The position numbers and the translations under genes were made by a program. Shown piece by piece: positions 16,999 to 26,213 of a stretch of DNA of 64,000 nucleotides. Below the pieces are notes generated by a model. It did not search any database and was not told the DNA's origin. It was given only the letters and a program-made list of their open reading frames with translations. Source of the stretch: CALVGQ01 sp964370435 (lineage in GTDB: Bacteria; Bacillota_I; Bacilli_A; Erysipelotrichales; Erysipelotrichaceae); assembly GCA_964370435.1 (NCBI GenBank), contig CAYJJG010000001.1, positions 62,001 through 126,000 of the forward strand, given 5' to 3'. Each line of letters begins with the position of its first letter. The stretch's first letter is position 1.

Positions 16999-18720
16999 TT
17001 ATTTTTTAAACATACCTTTGAATTTGCCACCAATATTTTTCATAGCTTCTTTTGTAGCATCGATGGTGCTATCAACATCAATTTCAGAAACTTTTTTAAA
17101 CATTTCTGATTCGACAATTTTATCTTTGATTGCCCCTATGCCTTGCCCTGTTAGTGCTAATAATCTCTCTCTTGCTTTAGGGTTGCTATCTGAGCTAAGA
17201 GTGTAATACGACATTGCTTTAACAATATCCACTTTTACACCATAACCATTTTCATAGATTTCACCTAAGTAGAAATTTGCATTTGGTATGCTTTCTTTTC
17301 CTGCTTTTTCAAACCAAATTCGCGCTTGCTCATAGTCTTGTTCAACTACTTCGCCTTGATAATATCCTAGTGCAACTTCTATATATGCTTCTGTTTTTCC
17401 TGCTTCAGCTGTTTTTTTATACCACTTAAATGCTTCTTTATCATCTTTAATCCCATGTTTTCCATGATCGTAAAATTGAGCCATTTTATTCATTGCTGAA
17501 TCAAATCCCTGCTCAGCACTTTTGCGATACCACTCTATAGCAACTTCTAAATTCTTTTCTACACCCTTAGCAAATTCATATATAATACCTAAATTATATT
17601 TTGCATACATGTCATTAGCTTCTTCAGCTGACTTTAAATACCATGCGCGAGCCTTGACATAATCGCGAGCTACACCATTACCCTCATCATAAGCATAAGC
17701 AATTCTAAAACTTGCTGCTTTAACATCTTTATATGCTGCATGCACAAAGTAGGAAAAAGCTTTCGTATAGTCACGATCTTCCACATTACCTGAGTTCCAG
17801 TTCCAACCACGGTTAAACAAATCATCTGCACTTAATTTATTTAATTCTTCTTTAGATATCACATAAGTTACATCTTTAAAGGCTTGTTGAACATTCATGT
17901 CAACAACTACGATTTCATTTGAATCTTGATCTTTAACCGCAACTTTTGCATTATTAAACATTTTTTTCAAATCAATTGAATTCAAATTATTAAAAACATC
18001 TATAGTATCTTGTAATGAATTTTTTGTAGTATTTACTGCATCATTTATAGTTAAAGCTAATTTATGATAGAACTCTTCATTATCAATAAAGAAATTGTAA
18101 TTAGATTTTGAAAAATTAATGATTGCTTCTATAAATTGTGCACAAATACGTTTTTCTAAGCGCATCTGTTTCACATAAGAATTTAATGTTTCTGCATCTA
18201 AACCATTTTCTTTATGAGCAATCGTAACTAATTGATCAAAAACACGATCAAAAAGCAATCTTTCAGTCCCTTCCAAACGGAGTCCTGTATCTTCTTCATT
18301 GGACATTAGCTTGTCTACTTCATTTTGTAAGTTTGGATCAATGATAACTGGTATAATTGGTTTTCTAATACGATTAACCATACAAATCTTTGTCTGACTA
18401 TACATCAATTCTAGCAAAGTAGCATAACTTGCATAATAATGTTTAGATAAAAACACAACTACAGCTTTACATTTTGGACTACCCATCGCTTTTTGAAATT
18501 GCTCTGTCCACAAAGCATTAGCTTCATCAAAAGCACGATCAAAATATACTCTTAGTCCATAACGATCTTGAAGTTCATATACAATGGTGGATAACACAAC
18601 TTCCCAATCATCGCTTTTATAACTGACAAAAACATACGGTTCTGAATCATCAGCTGTAGTAATATTTAGTGCTTTATATCTTGGATCTTCCATTCTTCTT
18701 TGGATTTTATCTAAACTCAT
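16999..18720 (-). CDS. TIR domain protein with Sel1 repeats
   Basis: A 573-residue protein. Residues 28-150 form a TIR domain: YVFVSYKSDDWE (box 1), VYFDRAFDEANALW, AVVVFLSKHYYASYATLLEL with Glu104 in the place of the NADase catalytic Glu, then VIIDP. A linker region (150-300) follows. From about residue 305 to 530 there are repeated Sel1-like helical repeats (A..W..KSAE.G...A...LG..Y..G.GV..D...A). The C-terminus ends in a basic FKGMFKK tail. Bacterial TIR proteins often cleave NAD in antiphage defence, and Sel1 repeats bind partners. No signal peptide or obvious partner gene is seen. Confidence 0.88.
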   Translation of the reverse strand: MSLDKIQRRMEDPRYKALNITTADDSEPYVFVSYKSDDWEVVLSTIVYELQDRYGLRVYFDRAFDEANALWTEQFQKAMGSPKCKAVVVFLSKHYYASYATLLELMYSQTKICMVNRIRKPIIPVIIDPNLQNEVDKLMSNEEDTGLRLEGTERLLFDRVFDQLVTIAHKENGLDAETLNSYVKQMRLEKRICAQFIEAIINFSKSNYNFFIDNEEFYHKLALTINDAVNTTKNSLQDTIDVFNNLNSIDLKKMFNNAKVAVKDQDSNEIVVVDMNVQQAFKDVTYVISKEELNKLSADDLFNRGWNWNSGNVEDRDYTKAFSYFVHAAYKDVKAASFRIAYAYDEGNGVARDYVKARAWYLKSAEEANDMYAKYNLGIIYEFAKGVEKNLEVAIEWYRKSAEQGFDSAMNKMAQFYDHGKHGIKDDKEAFKWYKKTAEAGKTEAYIEVALGYYQGEVVEQDYEQARIWFEKAGKESIPNANFYLGEIYENGYGVKVDIVKAMSYYTLSSDSNPKARERLLALTGQGIGAIKDKIVESEMFKKVSEIDVDSTIDATKEAMKNIGGKFKGMFKK

Positions 18721-19109
18721 AATACTTCCCCTCCTTTAGCAAACCCTTACTTACCTATTACTTTACTTAATAATGTTTAAATCCTTACTTTTTTACATTA
18801 TAGCATAGAAAAATTAGAATATTGTTGAATTTTATAAATATTTATTTCATAAATAAAAACTAGTCATATCATTCTTTTATAGTCTTCCATTATTACTGTG
18901 TATATTTGAAACAAAGACTTCTAGTAATTTGCAATATGTTTATAGTTTCTGTATAGGATTCTTGCTCATGTAGGGTATACATACGAGTTCATGAATATTC
19001 ATAAGATTTCTATAAAAACATAGTTTTAAAAGAATCAGTTGTCCTCAAATAATAAGCAAAATAATTAAAGATTCATTTTAGTAGATTACGAAAGCCTATT
19101 ATTTCACAT
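18721..19109. other. AT-rich intergenic stretch with no recognised feature
   Basis: Upstream of the TIR gene and before the transposase remnant I see no open frame, hairpin or repeat worth naming. Low complexity and scattered stops fit decayed DNA. Confidence 0.4.
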
Positions 19110-19312
19110 CCATTTAAAACTTCAATTAAAGCTTTATTAAAACATATTGATTCCATTTGTAACGCTCTTATTCATCCTTACAATAATAGTAAAATTGATA
19201 GCACTAATAATCTTATTAAAACAATCAAACGCATTGCCTCGGGTTATCGTAATTGCTCTACTTTTTGAAATCGTATTTTATTTATTATCAATACCATAGT
19301 ACGTTTAGCTAT
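19110..19312 (+). mobile_element. ISL3-type transposase C-terminal remnant
   Basis: On the plus strand the frame encodes IDSTNNLIKTIKRIASGYRN, then CSTF-stop-NRILFIINTI. This matches the end of ISL3-family transposases (EGTNNKIKVIKRxxFGYRNFxxFRNRIL). The TGA stands where Arg is usual. The rest of the element and its ends are not visible. Confidence 0.7.
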
Positions 19313-19344
19313 AAAAAAATCATGTGCTCTTTCTAACACATGAT
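19312..19344 (-). terminator. terminator downstream of rlmD
   Basis: ATCATGTG and CACATGAT form an 8-bp stem followed by TTTTTTT on the minus strand. It follows the small frame at 19353-19445, so that frame lies within the rlmD transcript. Confidence 0.8.
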
Positions 19345-19352
19345 CTTGCTTA

Positions 19353-19445
19353 CTACTCTTTTGGTTTCTTCTCACCAACACTAGATTTTAAAGAACCTAA
19401 AAAACTCAGTATATCAATAAGACGAGTGAATCGTCTAATTAACAT
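19353..19445 (-). CDS. possible small basic peptide after rlmD
   Basis: A 30-codon frame starting MLIRRFTRLIDILSFLGSLK and ending KKPKE. It has an amphipathic basic helix-like first half. The frame stays open upstream without another ATG, and no strong ribosome binding site is seen. It lies between the rlmD stop and a good terminator. It may be real, or the tail of a lost gene. Confidence 0.3.
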   Translation of the reverse strand: MLIRRFTRLIDILSFLGSLKSSVGEKKPKE

Positions 19446-19498
19446 CTTAAAAAAATTCTTATAAGAAACTTTGTATGGTATTGTAAGATATTGAGCTT

Positions 19499-20806
19499 TT
19501 ATTTGCGTTGTAAAAGTACTACCGTTTCAACATGCGGGGTGTATGAGAACATGTCATAAGGAGTTACTTCCTTAACCGCATAGTATTTATTTAATTCTTC
19601 AATATTTTTTCCTAATGTACTAGGATTACAAGATATGTATACTATTCTTCTTGGTTTACTTTTGATAAGTGATTCTATCATAGCTTTGCTTAATCCACTA
19701 CGTGGTGGATCAACGACTATTACATCAATTTTTTGGTCTTTAGCAATATTTCGAAGTTCTTGTGGGGCATCATTGCATACAAATTTACAGTTATCTGCAC
19801 GATTAAGTTTTGCATTCTCATTAGCATTTTTCACTGCTTCTTTAACCACTTCAACACCAATAATTTTTCTAACTACATCATGGCAAAATATAGCTACACC
19901 GCCAATACCACAATAAGCCTCCACCATAAAATTTGCTCCACTAACCAATTCTTTTACTTTTTTATAGATATTGGTTGCCTGAGCTGTATTAAGTTGAAAG
20001 AAAGCTTGCGGTGAGAGCCTAAATACATACTCTTCTAATTTAAGCTCTAATGTTTTTGACCCAGCTAAATGAAGCATTTTTTTACCAAATACTTCTATTG
20101 AATTTCTCTCTATATTTATATTTTGATACAAAGAATGAAGTCCTTCTATATTCATTAAATCATCTATAAGTGCTTGGCTCAATATATCTTTTCCACTAAC
20201 CAAAGTACATTGATATTTCCCAAGAAATCCTCTTAAAACTAAAGTTCTTAATCCAACTTTAGTTTTTTTATCATAACTTTTAAATTGATGTTCATTAAGA
20301 ACATTCATAATTTCTTTTCTTATCTGTTCTAGCTTTGTCTCATGAATAGCACAATGTTCACTTACAATTAACATATTTGATTGTGGAGCATATAAACCGC
20401 TTTCTAGTTTTCCATTAATTTCTTTTAGTGGTAATTTAAGCGCATTTCTATAAGCTAGTGGTGTTGGATTAGCTACAATATCATTAATCTCTTTGCTTTT
20501 TATCTTTGCATATTTATATAATGCTTGATCCACCATAGCTTTCTTTTGGTTTAATTGTTCTTGATAATCTAAGCTCATTAATGTACAAGCTCCACATTGT
20601 CGTGATACTTTGCACTCACTATCAATGCGATGTATGCTTTTTTTAATAATACGAATACATTTTGCTATTTTATATCGCGGTTGATTGTTTATTAACTCGA
20701 TTTCTACCTCTTCTCCTACTAATGCATGAGGGACGAATGTCGGAATGTTGTTGATATATCCTATTCCTTCTCCGTTAATTCCCATTTTTTCTATTTTAAT
20801 AATCAT
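19499..20806 (-). CDS. rlmD: 23S rRNA (uracil-5-)-methyltransferase RlmD/RumA family
   Basis: About 435 residues. An N-terminal TRAM domain (GINGEGIGYINNIPTFVPHALVGEEVEIEL) is followed by the four-cysteine iron-sulfur motif with CKVSRQCGACTL, then a SAM-dependent methyltransferase domain: QAFFQLNTAQA, YCGIGGVAIF, VDPPRSGL and YISCNPSTL with the catalytic Cys. It methylates uracil C5 in 23S rRNA; the exact position is not readable. The ATG at 20806 is chosen because GGAGG lies seven bases before it and overlaps the earlier ATG. Confidence 0.92.
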   Translation of the reverse strand: MIIKIEKMGINGEGIGYINNIPTFVPHALVGEEVEIELINNQPRYKIAKCIRIIKKSIHRIDSECKVSRQCGACTLMSLDYQEQLNQKKAMVDQALYKYAKIKSKEINDIVANPTPLAYRNALKLPLKEINGKLESGLYAPQSNMLIVSEHCAIHETKLEQIRKEIMNVLNEHQFKSYDKKTKVGLRTLVLRGFLGKYQCTLVSGKDILSQALIDDLMNIEGLHSLYQNINIERNSIEVFGKKMLHLAGSKTLELKLEEYVFRLSPQAFFQLNTAQATNIYKKVKELVSGANFMVEAYCGIGGVAIFCHDVVRKIIGVEVVKEAVKNANENAKLNRADNCKFVCNDAPQELRNIAKDQKIDVIVVDPPRSGLSKAMIESLIKSKPRRIVYISCNPSTLGKNIEELNKYYAVKEVTPYDMFSYTPHVETVVLLQRK

Positions 20807-20958
20807 TGTTGAATCCTCCAACTTCATTATAACACCTCTTCTACTTATTAGTATTAATTTATTTTAATTGAAAATCTTCAATTAGTTATAGTATTGGTAT
20901 ATTTTTCAGATAGGAGTTGGTATACTAATATCATATATTTAGAAAGAAGGAACAACTT

Positions 20959-22716
20959 ATGTCCACGTGGAATCTTGATGTTTTATACACCGGCTATGAT
21001 AGCCCTGAATTTAAAAAAGACTTTGCTTATTTACCTCAGTTAATTCAATCTTTATCTGACTTATCAACTACTTTAAAAGCACCAATCACAGTTGATCAAG
21101 TTGCTAGCATCCTAAAAATACAACAAGAATTGACTTTAGTAAGTAGAAAAATAGGTACTTTTATTTCTCTTAATTCTAGCACGAACACTTCTGATGCTAC
21201 TACGAGTGCATACCGCGATCAATATTCAACTATTTCAAGTAATGCTGCTAAACCATTAACCACATTAAATAAATTATTATGTACTATTGATTTAGATGCC
21301 TTTGCTAAAGAAGATGCTTTTATTAATGAACATTATTTTAAAATTAGTGAAATACAGGCTAAAGCAAAATACTTATTAAGTGATGAAGTTGAAGAGGTCA
21401 TTAGTAAATTAGAAATAAATGCTTCTGATGCTTGGGATAACTTACAAAGTTATTTAACTTCCATTGTCGAAATTGACTATAACAATGAAGTGACCACTTT
21501 ATCTTCTATTCGTAACCTAGCATATAGTGATGACAAAGCTATTAGAAAAGCCGCTTATGAAGCGGAACTTAAAGGCTATGAAAAAATTAATGATGCTGTT
21601 GCCTTTGCATTAAATAGCATTAAAGGAGAAGCAAACACTATTGCGAGTCTTCGTGGATATGAATCGGTTTTAGATATGACTTTAGTGCAATCACGTATGA
21701 AAAAAGAAACTTTAGATTCAATGTTTAATGCAATCAAAAAATATCTACCTGATTTCCATCGTTATTTACGTCATAAAGCGACTATACTAGGTCATAAAAA
21801 TGGTCTTCCATTTTATGATTTATTCGCAACACTGCAATGTGAAACTGCAACTTCATTTACTATCGAAGAAGCTAAAGACTATCTTATTAAAAATTTTAAT
21901 AGTTTTTCAACCGATGTTGCTGATATTGTAAAATATGCTTATGATGGCAATTGGATTGATTTTTACCCTCGTAAAGGAAAAGTTGGTGGAGCATTTTGTG
22001 CTAATTTGCCTTATTTGAAACAAAGCCGTGTACTCACTAATTTTGATGGTTCTTTAAGTGATGTAGTAACTTTGGCTCATGAATTAGGACATGCCTATCA
22101 TGGGGCACGCATTCAAGAATTATCTATTTTAAATACTGGATATACTATGCCTGTTGCAGAAACAGCTTCTACTTTCAATGAAACAATAATTATGAATGCA
22201 GCTATTCAAGATGCTCAAAGCGATCAAGAAAAAGCCATGTTAATCGAAAGTATGTTACAGGATGTAACACAGGTAATCTGTGATATTTACTCTCGCTTCC
22301 TATTTGAAAGTGAAGTAGTAGAAAAACGTAAGAAAGAGTTTTTATTCAGCAGTGACCTTGAAAAAATTATGTTAGAAGCACAAAAAACAGCCTATGGTGA
22401 TGGGCTTGACCATACTCAACTACATCCATTTATGTGGTTATGTAAAGGACATTACTACAATGCTGGATTAAATTTCTATAACTTCCCTTATGCTTTTGGA
22501 TGCTTGTTTGCTAAAGGATTATATGCACAGTTCATAAAAGATGGCTCTTCTTTTGTGGATAAATACAATGATTTATTAACCGCAACTACAACTAACAGCT
22601 GTGAGGATGTTGCACTGATGGCTGATATCGATATAACTAAAGAAAATTTCTGGGAAAGTTCGTTAGAGATTATGAAAGGATATATAGATCAGTTTATTGA
22701 GCTTACTTCAAAATAA
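20959..22716 (+). CDS. pepF: oligoendopeptidase F (M3 family)
   Basis: A 585-residue zinc metallopeptidase. The catalytic HELGH with a downstream Glu is seen as TLAHELGHAYHGA near residues 375-387 and PVAETASTFNE after it. The N-terminal helical M3 region and C-terminal HYYNAGLNFYNFPYAFG are typical of PepF/PepB. It degrades short peptides in the cytoplasm; there is no signal peptide. An AGAAGGAACAA site precedes the start. Confidence 0.94.
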   Translation: MSTWNLDVLYTGYDSPEFKKDFAYLPQLIQSLSDLSTTLKAPITVDQVASILKIQQELTLVSRKIGTFISLNSSTNTSDATTSAYRDQYSTISSNAAKPLTTLNKLLCTIDLDAFAKEDAFINEHYFKISEIQAKAKYLLSDEVEEVISKLEINASDAWDNLQSYLTSIVEIDYNNEVTTLSSIRNLAYSDDKAIRKAAYEAELKGYEKINDAVAFALNSIKGEANTIASLRGYESVLDMTLVQSRMKKETLDSMFNAIKKYLPDFHRYLRHKATILGHKNGLPFYDLFATLQCETATSFTIEEAKDYLIKNFNSFSTDVADIVKYAYDGNWIDFYPRKGKVGGAFCANLPYLKQSRVLTNFDGSLSDVVTLAHELGHAYHGARIQELSILNTGYTMPVAETASTFNETIIMNAAIQDAQSDQEKAMLIESMLQDVTQVICDIYSRFLFESEVVEKRKKEFLFSSDLEKIMLEAQKTAYGDGLDHTQLHPFMWLCKGHYYNAGLNFYNFPYAFGCLFAKGLYAQFIKDGSSFVDKYNDLLTATTTNSCEDVALMADIDITKENFWESSLEIMKGYIDQFIELTSK

Positions 22717-22723
22717 GTGAATC

Positions 22724-22763
22724 AAACTTTTAAGATAGTGTTTACTATTTTAAAAGTTTTTTT
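22724..22763 (+). terminator. terminator after pepF
   Basis: AAACTTTTAAGATAGTG pairs with CTATTTTAAAAGTTT and ends in TTTT. Confidence 0.85.
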
Positions 22764-22821
22764 AATATATGATATGCTATACTATTAAAAACATAGCCTA
22801 TTAACAATAAGGAGCATAGTC

Positions 22822-23286
22822 ATGGAAATTAAAACTAAACTTGCCATATTATCAATGCTTGCTAAAAAACTTAATGAAGAACATATCACTTGGTGTGTTG
22901 GTGGTTCATTACTTCTTTATTTTCAAGGTATCTCATCTCATTTTAATGATATTGATATCATGATTGCTGAAAATGATATTGAAAAAGTTAATCTACTGTT
23001 TTCTACTCTAGGTAACTTAAAGCAACAAGATGAAAACATTAACTACCAATCAACATTTTTTAAGACTTTTATTATTGATGATTTAGAAGTAGATATTATT
23101 GCTGGATTTACTATTATCGCTGAGGATAAACGCTATTATTTCCCTTTAAATAGCAGAGATATTCAAGAATGCACTGTGATTAATTCTGAATCTATACCGC
23201 TACACCAGCTAAGTGAATGGTTGAAGTATTATCAATTAATGGATAGACTTGATAAAGTTCAAATGATAGCTGATTATTACAAATAA
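22822..23286 (+). CDS. nucleotidyltransferase-fold protein
   Basis: A 154-residue protein with the start of a minimal nucleotidyltransferase: CVGGSLLLYFQGI (GG/S loop, residues 26-38) followed by HFNDIDIMI with two Asp, and a later DLEVDIIAGF that could supply the third acidic residue. Proteins of this type include AbiEii-like and uncharacterised nucleotidyltransferases. No partner antitoxin gene lies beside it, so a toxin role is not supported. Promoter-like AT-rich DNA and AAGGAG precede it, and a weak hairpin follows. Confidence 0.7.
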   Translation: MEIKTKLAILSMLAKKLNEEHITWCVGGSLLLYFQGISSHFNDIDIMIAENDIEKVNLLFSTLGNLKQQDENINYQSTFFKTFIIDDLEVDIIAGFTIIAEDKRYYFPLNSRDIQECTVINSESIPLHQLSEWLKYYQLMDRLDKVQMIADYYK

Positions 23287-23320
23287 AAGGATGCATTGAT
23301 TTTTATCAGTACATCTTTTA
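23285..23320 (+). terminator. hairpin after the nucleotidyltransferase gene
   Basis: AAAGGATGCATTGAT pairs imperfectly with ATCAGTACATCTTTTA. Confidence 0.5.
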
Positions 23321-23326
23321 CTTAGT

Positions 23327-23544
23327 TTATTTTAAAGTTACTGTATTTGAGAAAGCTTTGTTGATTGCTAGAATGTAATCCTCTAAGCATATAGTAGCGA
23401 CACTTCCTTTATCTTCCGAGTCATAAATTCATTAATTATTTTATTAGTGTAAATATGTTTAATGAATCCATTTATTCAAAGTATTCTTATTTCATTAAAC
23501 ATATTATTGATATCGTTTTTATCTGCAACTTCAATAGGTTTCAT
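23327..23544 (-). pseudogene. short unidentified gene remnant
   Basis: From ATG at 23544 the frame reads MKPIEVADKNDINNMFNEIR, IL, then TGA, INGFIKHIYTNKIINEF, and after a frame change KGSVATICLEDYILAINKAF to SNTVTLK. The pieces join into one plausible protein of about 70 residues, so one nonsense and one frameshift are implied. It begins four bases after the LysR gene. Family unknown. Confidence 0.35.
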
Positions 23545-23547
23545 AAC

Positions 23548-24444
23548 TTATAGTTCTTGCCGATAAATATTTGCATTAACTGTACACAACACAAAGAACT
23601 CTTCTATCGCTTTGGTAAGATACTTTCCTTTATGATAAATTATATTGTATTGTCGATTGATTTTTAAATCACCAACATCGAGTACAACCAATTTCCCTTC
23701 TTTTATTTCTTTATATACTAGTTGATAAGGTAGTGTTGTTATTCCAAGGTTTTTTCTTACTGCTTTAATTAGTGCTTGTGAACTTGTACTAACCCATGTA
23801 GGATTGATTACTACTTGTTTCGAAGTAAAAACGCTTTCAACCAAACTTCTAACGGAGCTACCCTCTTCACGCATCAAGAAATTTTCTTGTGTTAATTCAC
23901 TTAACTTTATATTTTTCTTACGTGCTAAAGGATGCTTAGGGTTAGCTATAGTACATAGGTCATCACTCATAAAAGGTATGGTTTTTATTTGGTGATGGGT
24001 TGCCTTATTTTCTATAAGTGCTATATCTATTTTATTTAAAAGCAGATAACGTTCAATGGTTATGGAATTATTGATAACTACATTAACTTTAATATTAGGA
24101 TGAGTTTCTTGAAATATTTTTAATAAAGTAGGCAGAACATTAATCCCAATAGTGATGCTGCTACCAATATTTAATGTTGTTTCCCCATTAAAATCAGTTA
24201 CATTTTTTTGCATTTCTTCATAGGTATTAATAATCTGAGTTGCATACTCATATAATTTTTCGCCACTTTCTGTAGGATAAATTGTATGTTTAATACGATC
24301 AAAGAGTCTTACTTTGAAATGTTCTTCCAGTTCTTTTATTGCTAAGCTAATTGAAGGTTGTGCTAAATGTATTTGCTCGCCCGCTTTGGTGAAGCTAAGA
24401 GTTTCATAAACGGCTATAAAAATTTTTAGATGTCTTAGTGTCAT
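23548..24444 (-). CDS. LysR family transcriptional regulator
   Basis: A 298-residue LysR protein: N-terminal winged helix (MTLRHLKIFIAVYETLSFTK, AQPSISLAIKELEEH, LFDR) and a C-terminal substrate-binding domain (about 90-295). It is divergent from two chromate-transporter genes with a 100-base shared promoter region, so it probably regulates them. The inducer is unknown. Confidence 0.92.
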   Translation of the reverse strand: MTLRHLKIFIAVYETLSFTKAGEQIHLAQPSISLAIKELEEHFKVRLFDRIKHTIYPTESGEKLYEYATQIINTYEEMQKNVTDFNGETTLNIGSSITIGINVLPTLLKIFQETHPNIKVNVVINNSITIERYLLLNKIDIALIENKATHHQIKTIPFMSDDLCTIANPKHPLARKKNIKLSELTQENFLMREEGSSVRSLVESVFTSKQVVINPTWVSTSSQALIKAVRKNLGITTLPYQLVYKEIKEGKLVVLDVGDLKINRQYNIIYHKGKYLTKAIEEFFVLCTVNANIYRQEL

Positions 24445-24544
24445 AATTACCTCGTCATAATGTTTTTGTTATGATTATTATATTATAATACTATTTGCAA
24501 TATAATACAAACAAGCATATTATACTACTAGCGGGGGAACTACT

Positions 24545-25111
24545 ATGATCAAAGACAAAAAAGGATTATTAAAAAAAATATTTTTTTCAACACTCGCTTT
24601 AAGTGCTTTCACCTTTGGCGGTGGTTATGTAATTATAACCTTAATGAAAAAAGAATTTGTGGATAAATTAGGGTGGATAGAACAAGAGGATATGCTTGAT
24701 TTAGTAGCATTAGCACAATCAGCACCAGGACCAATTGCAGTAAATGGGGCAATCGTAATTGGCTATAAACTATCAGGAATTAGTGGCATTCTTACTGCTG
24801 TAATTGCAACTATTATCCCTCCTTTCCTTATTATTACCGGTGTTTCTTTCTTTTATGAAGCATTTAAAGAAAATTTATTTATTAGTTTGATGTTACAGGG
24901 GATGCAAGCAGGTATTGCTGCAGTTATAGCCAGTGTTGTATACGAGATGGCTACCGGTATTATCGAAGAGAAAAATACTGAGAATATAATAATTATGATA
25001 TTATCATTTATTGCAACAAGTTTTCTCAATGTTAATGTTATTTATTTGATTCTGTTTTGTATATTATTAGGCTTATGTAAAGTCATGTTAAAAAAAGGAG
25101 GGGCTGATTGA
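24545..25111 (+). CDS. chromate transporter, short-chain half A
   Basis: A 188-residue membrane protein of the CHR family: TFGGGYVIITLMKKEFVDKLGWI near residues 22-45 and ALAQSAPGPIAVNGAIVIGYK after it. This single-domain type works with a partner encoded next door. CHR proteins move chromate outward in known cases, but many in anaerobes probably carry other oxyanions. GGGGG precedes ATG; the stop overlaps the next start. Confidence 0.9.
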   Translation: MIKDKKGLLKKIFFSTLALSAFTFGGGYVIITLMKKEFVDKLGWIEQEDMLDLVALAQSAPGPIAVNGAIVIGYKLSGISGILTAVIATIIPPFLIITGVSFFYEAFKENLFISLMLQGMQAGIAAVIASVVYEMATGIIEEKNTENIIIMILSFIATSFLNVNVIYLILFCILLGLCKVMLKKGGAD

Positions 25112-25686
25112 TGATTTATCTACAACTGTTTCTAAGTTTCCTGCAAATAGGAATGTTTAGTTTTGGTGGAGGTTATGCTGCCCTACCTTTGATTGAAGCA
25201 CAAATTATCGATACACACCAATGGCTTACTTTAGCTGAATTCACTGATTTAATAACCATATCGCAAATGACTCCAGGACCCATTGCCATAAATTCTGCAA
25301 CTTTTGTAGGTACTAAAATTGCTGGTATAGGGGGGGCTTTTGTGGCTACTCTTGGATGCGTTTTACCATCATGTGTAATAGTGACTTTATTAGCATATTT
25401 CTATATAAAATATCGCAACATTGGCGCTTTAAAAACAGTACTTCGCACCTTAAGGCCTGCAGTAGTTGCTATGATTGCAGCAGCTGGATTATCTATTTTA
25501 ATTACAGCTTTCTGGGGCACATCCGCTATAACTCTTTCTTCGACAAATATAATAGCTGTCATCCTTTTTGTTATTAGTGCCTTCTTACTGCTAAAGATGC
25601 GAATGAACCCCATTCATGTAATGTTGTTGGCTGGAATTGGCAATGTATTCTTAATTTCATTTATCGAAATAACCAGCGCTATGTAA
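25108..25686 (+). CDS. chromate transporter, short-chain half B
   Basis: A 192-residue CHR-family protein, homologous to the preceding gene: FSFGGGYAALPLIEAQIID and ITISQMTPGPIAINSATFVG at the matching places. It overlaps the first half by four bases, so the two should be made in equal amounts and form a heterodimer. Glycine-rich TKIAGIGGAFVATLG follows. A terminator lies about 75 bases downstream. Confidence 0.9.
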   Translation: MMIYLQLFLSFLQIGMFSFGGGYAALPLIEAQIIDTHQWLTLAEFTDLITISQMTPGPIAINSATFVGTKIAGIGGAFVATLGCVLPSCVIVTLLAYFYIKYRNIGALKTVLRTLRPAVVAMIAAAGLSILITAFWGTSAITLSSTNIIAVILFVISAFLLLKMRMNPIHVMLLAGIGNVFLISFIEITSAM

Positions 25687-25758
25687 TTAAAAAAATTGAA
25701 TTTCTAGTAGTTTCTATTTTATCTTATATTTCGTTCCTTATTAAATATAACTTTCATT

Positions 25759-25795
25759 TTAAAAAGCTAACACTAAATAATATGTTAGCTTTTTA
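25759..25795 (+). terminator. terminator after the chromate transporter pair
   Basis: AAAAAGCTAACA and TGTTAGCTTTTT form a 12-bp stem with a T-rich tail. Confidence 0.85.
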
Positions 25796-25815
25796 TACGA
25801 TACGAACTTGCTTTA

Positions 25816-25998
25816 TTAACTCTTGGTGTTATTGTTTTTTTTATAATTTTCTACATTACATATCCAAATTGCAATTAAACTACAAAATAATGCAACGGAT
25901 GTTCCTTCAAATTCAGATATTAATAAATTGATACAAGAAAGTATTAGTCCTATTGTTGCAAAAAAAAAGCTTAATTTTGAGTTGTTAGTTTTTTTCAT
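25816..25998 (-). CDS. small membrane protein, unidentified
   Basis: About 60 residues from the inner ATG (a longer start at 26061 gives 81). Two hydrophobic segments (FFFATIGLILSCINLLI and SVALFCSLIAIWIC) suggest a hairpin in the membrane with a basic tail. Ribosome binding sites are weak for both starts; GGAATTAATTTA before the inner ATG is slightly better. No family recognised. Confidence 0.4.
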   Translation of the reverse strand: MKKTNNSKLSFFFATIGLILSCINLLISEFEGTSVALFCSLIAIWICNVENYKKNNNTKS

Positions 25999-26213
25999 TA
26001 AATTAATTCCAATCTTTTTACCATTATACTTAAATCTGAATGTTAAATCAAGGTGTTTCATATACTTAAAATTTCTAATTCTTTATTCAGCTATAACTTA
26101 GTGTAGTAGTCTAAACTTGCTGTACACAAAGGCAGATAACACAATATCATCTACCTCATATAAGCTTTTTTACTACTAGTTACATTTTTTGGATGACTTA
26201 TCACAATTTTATC

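Noticed and set aside
22822..23286. Nucleotidyltransferase as toxin of a toxin-antitoxin pair
   Set aside because: No HEPN or antitoxin-like gene next to it, and it has its own terminator.
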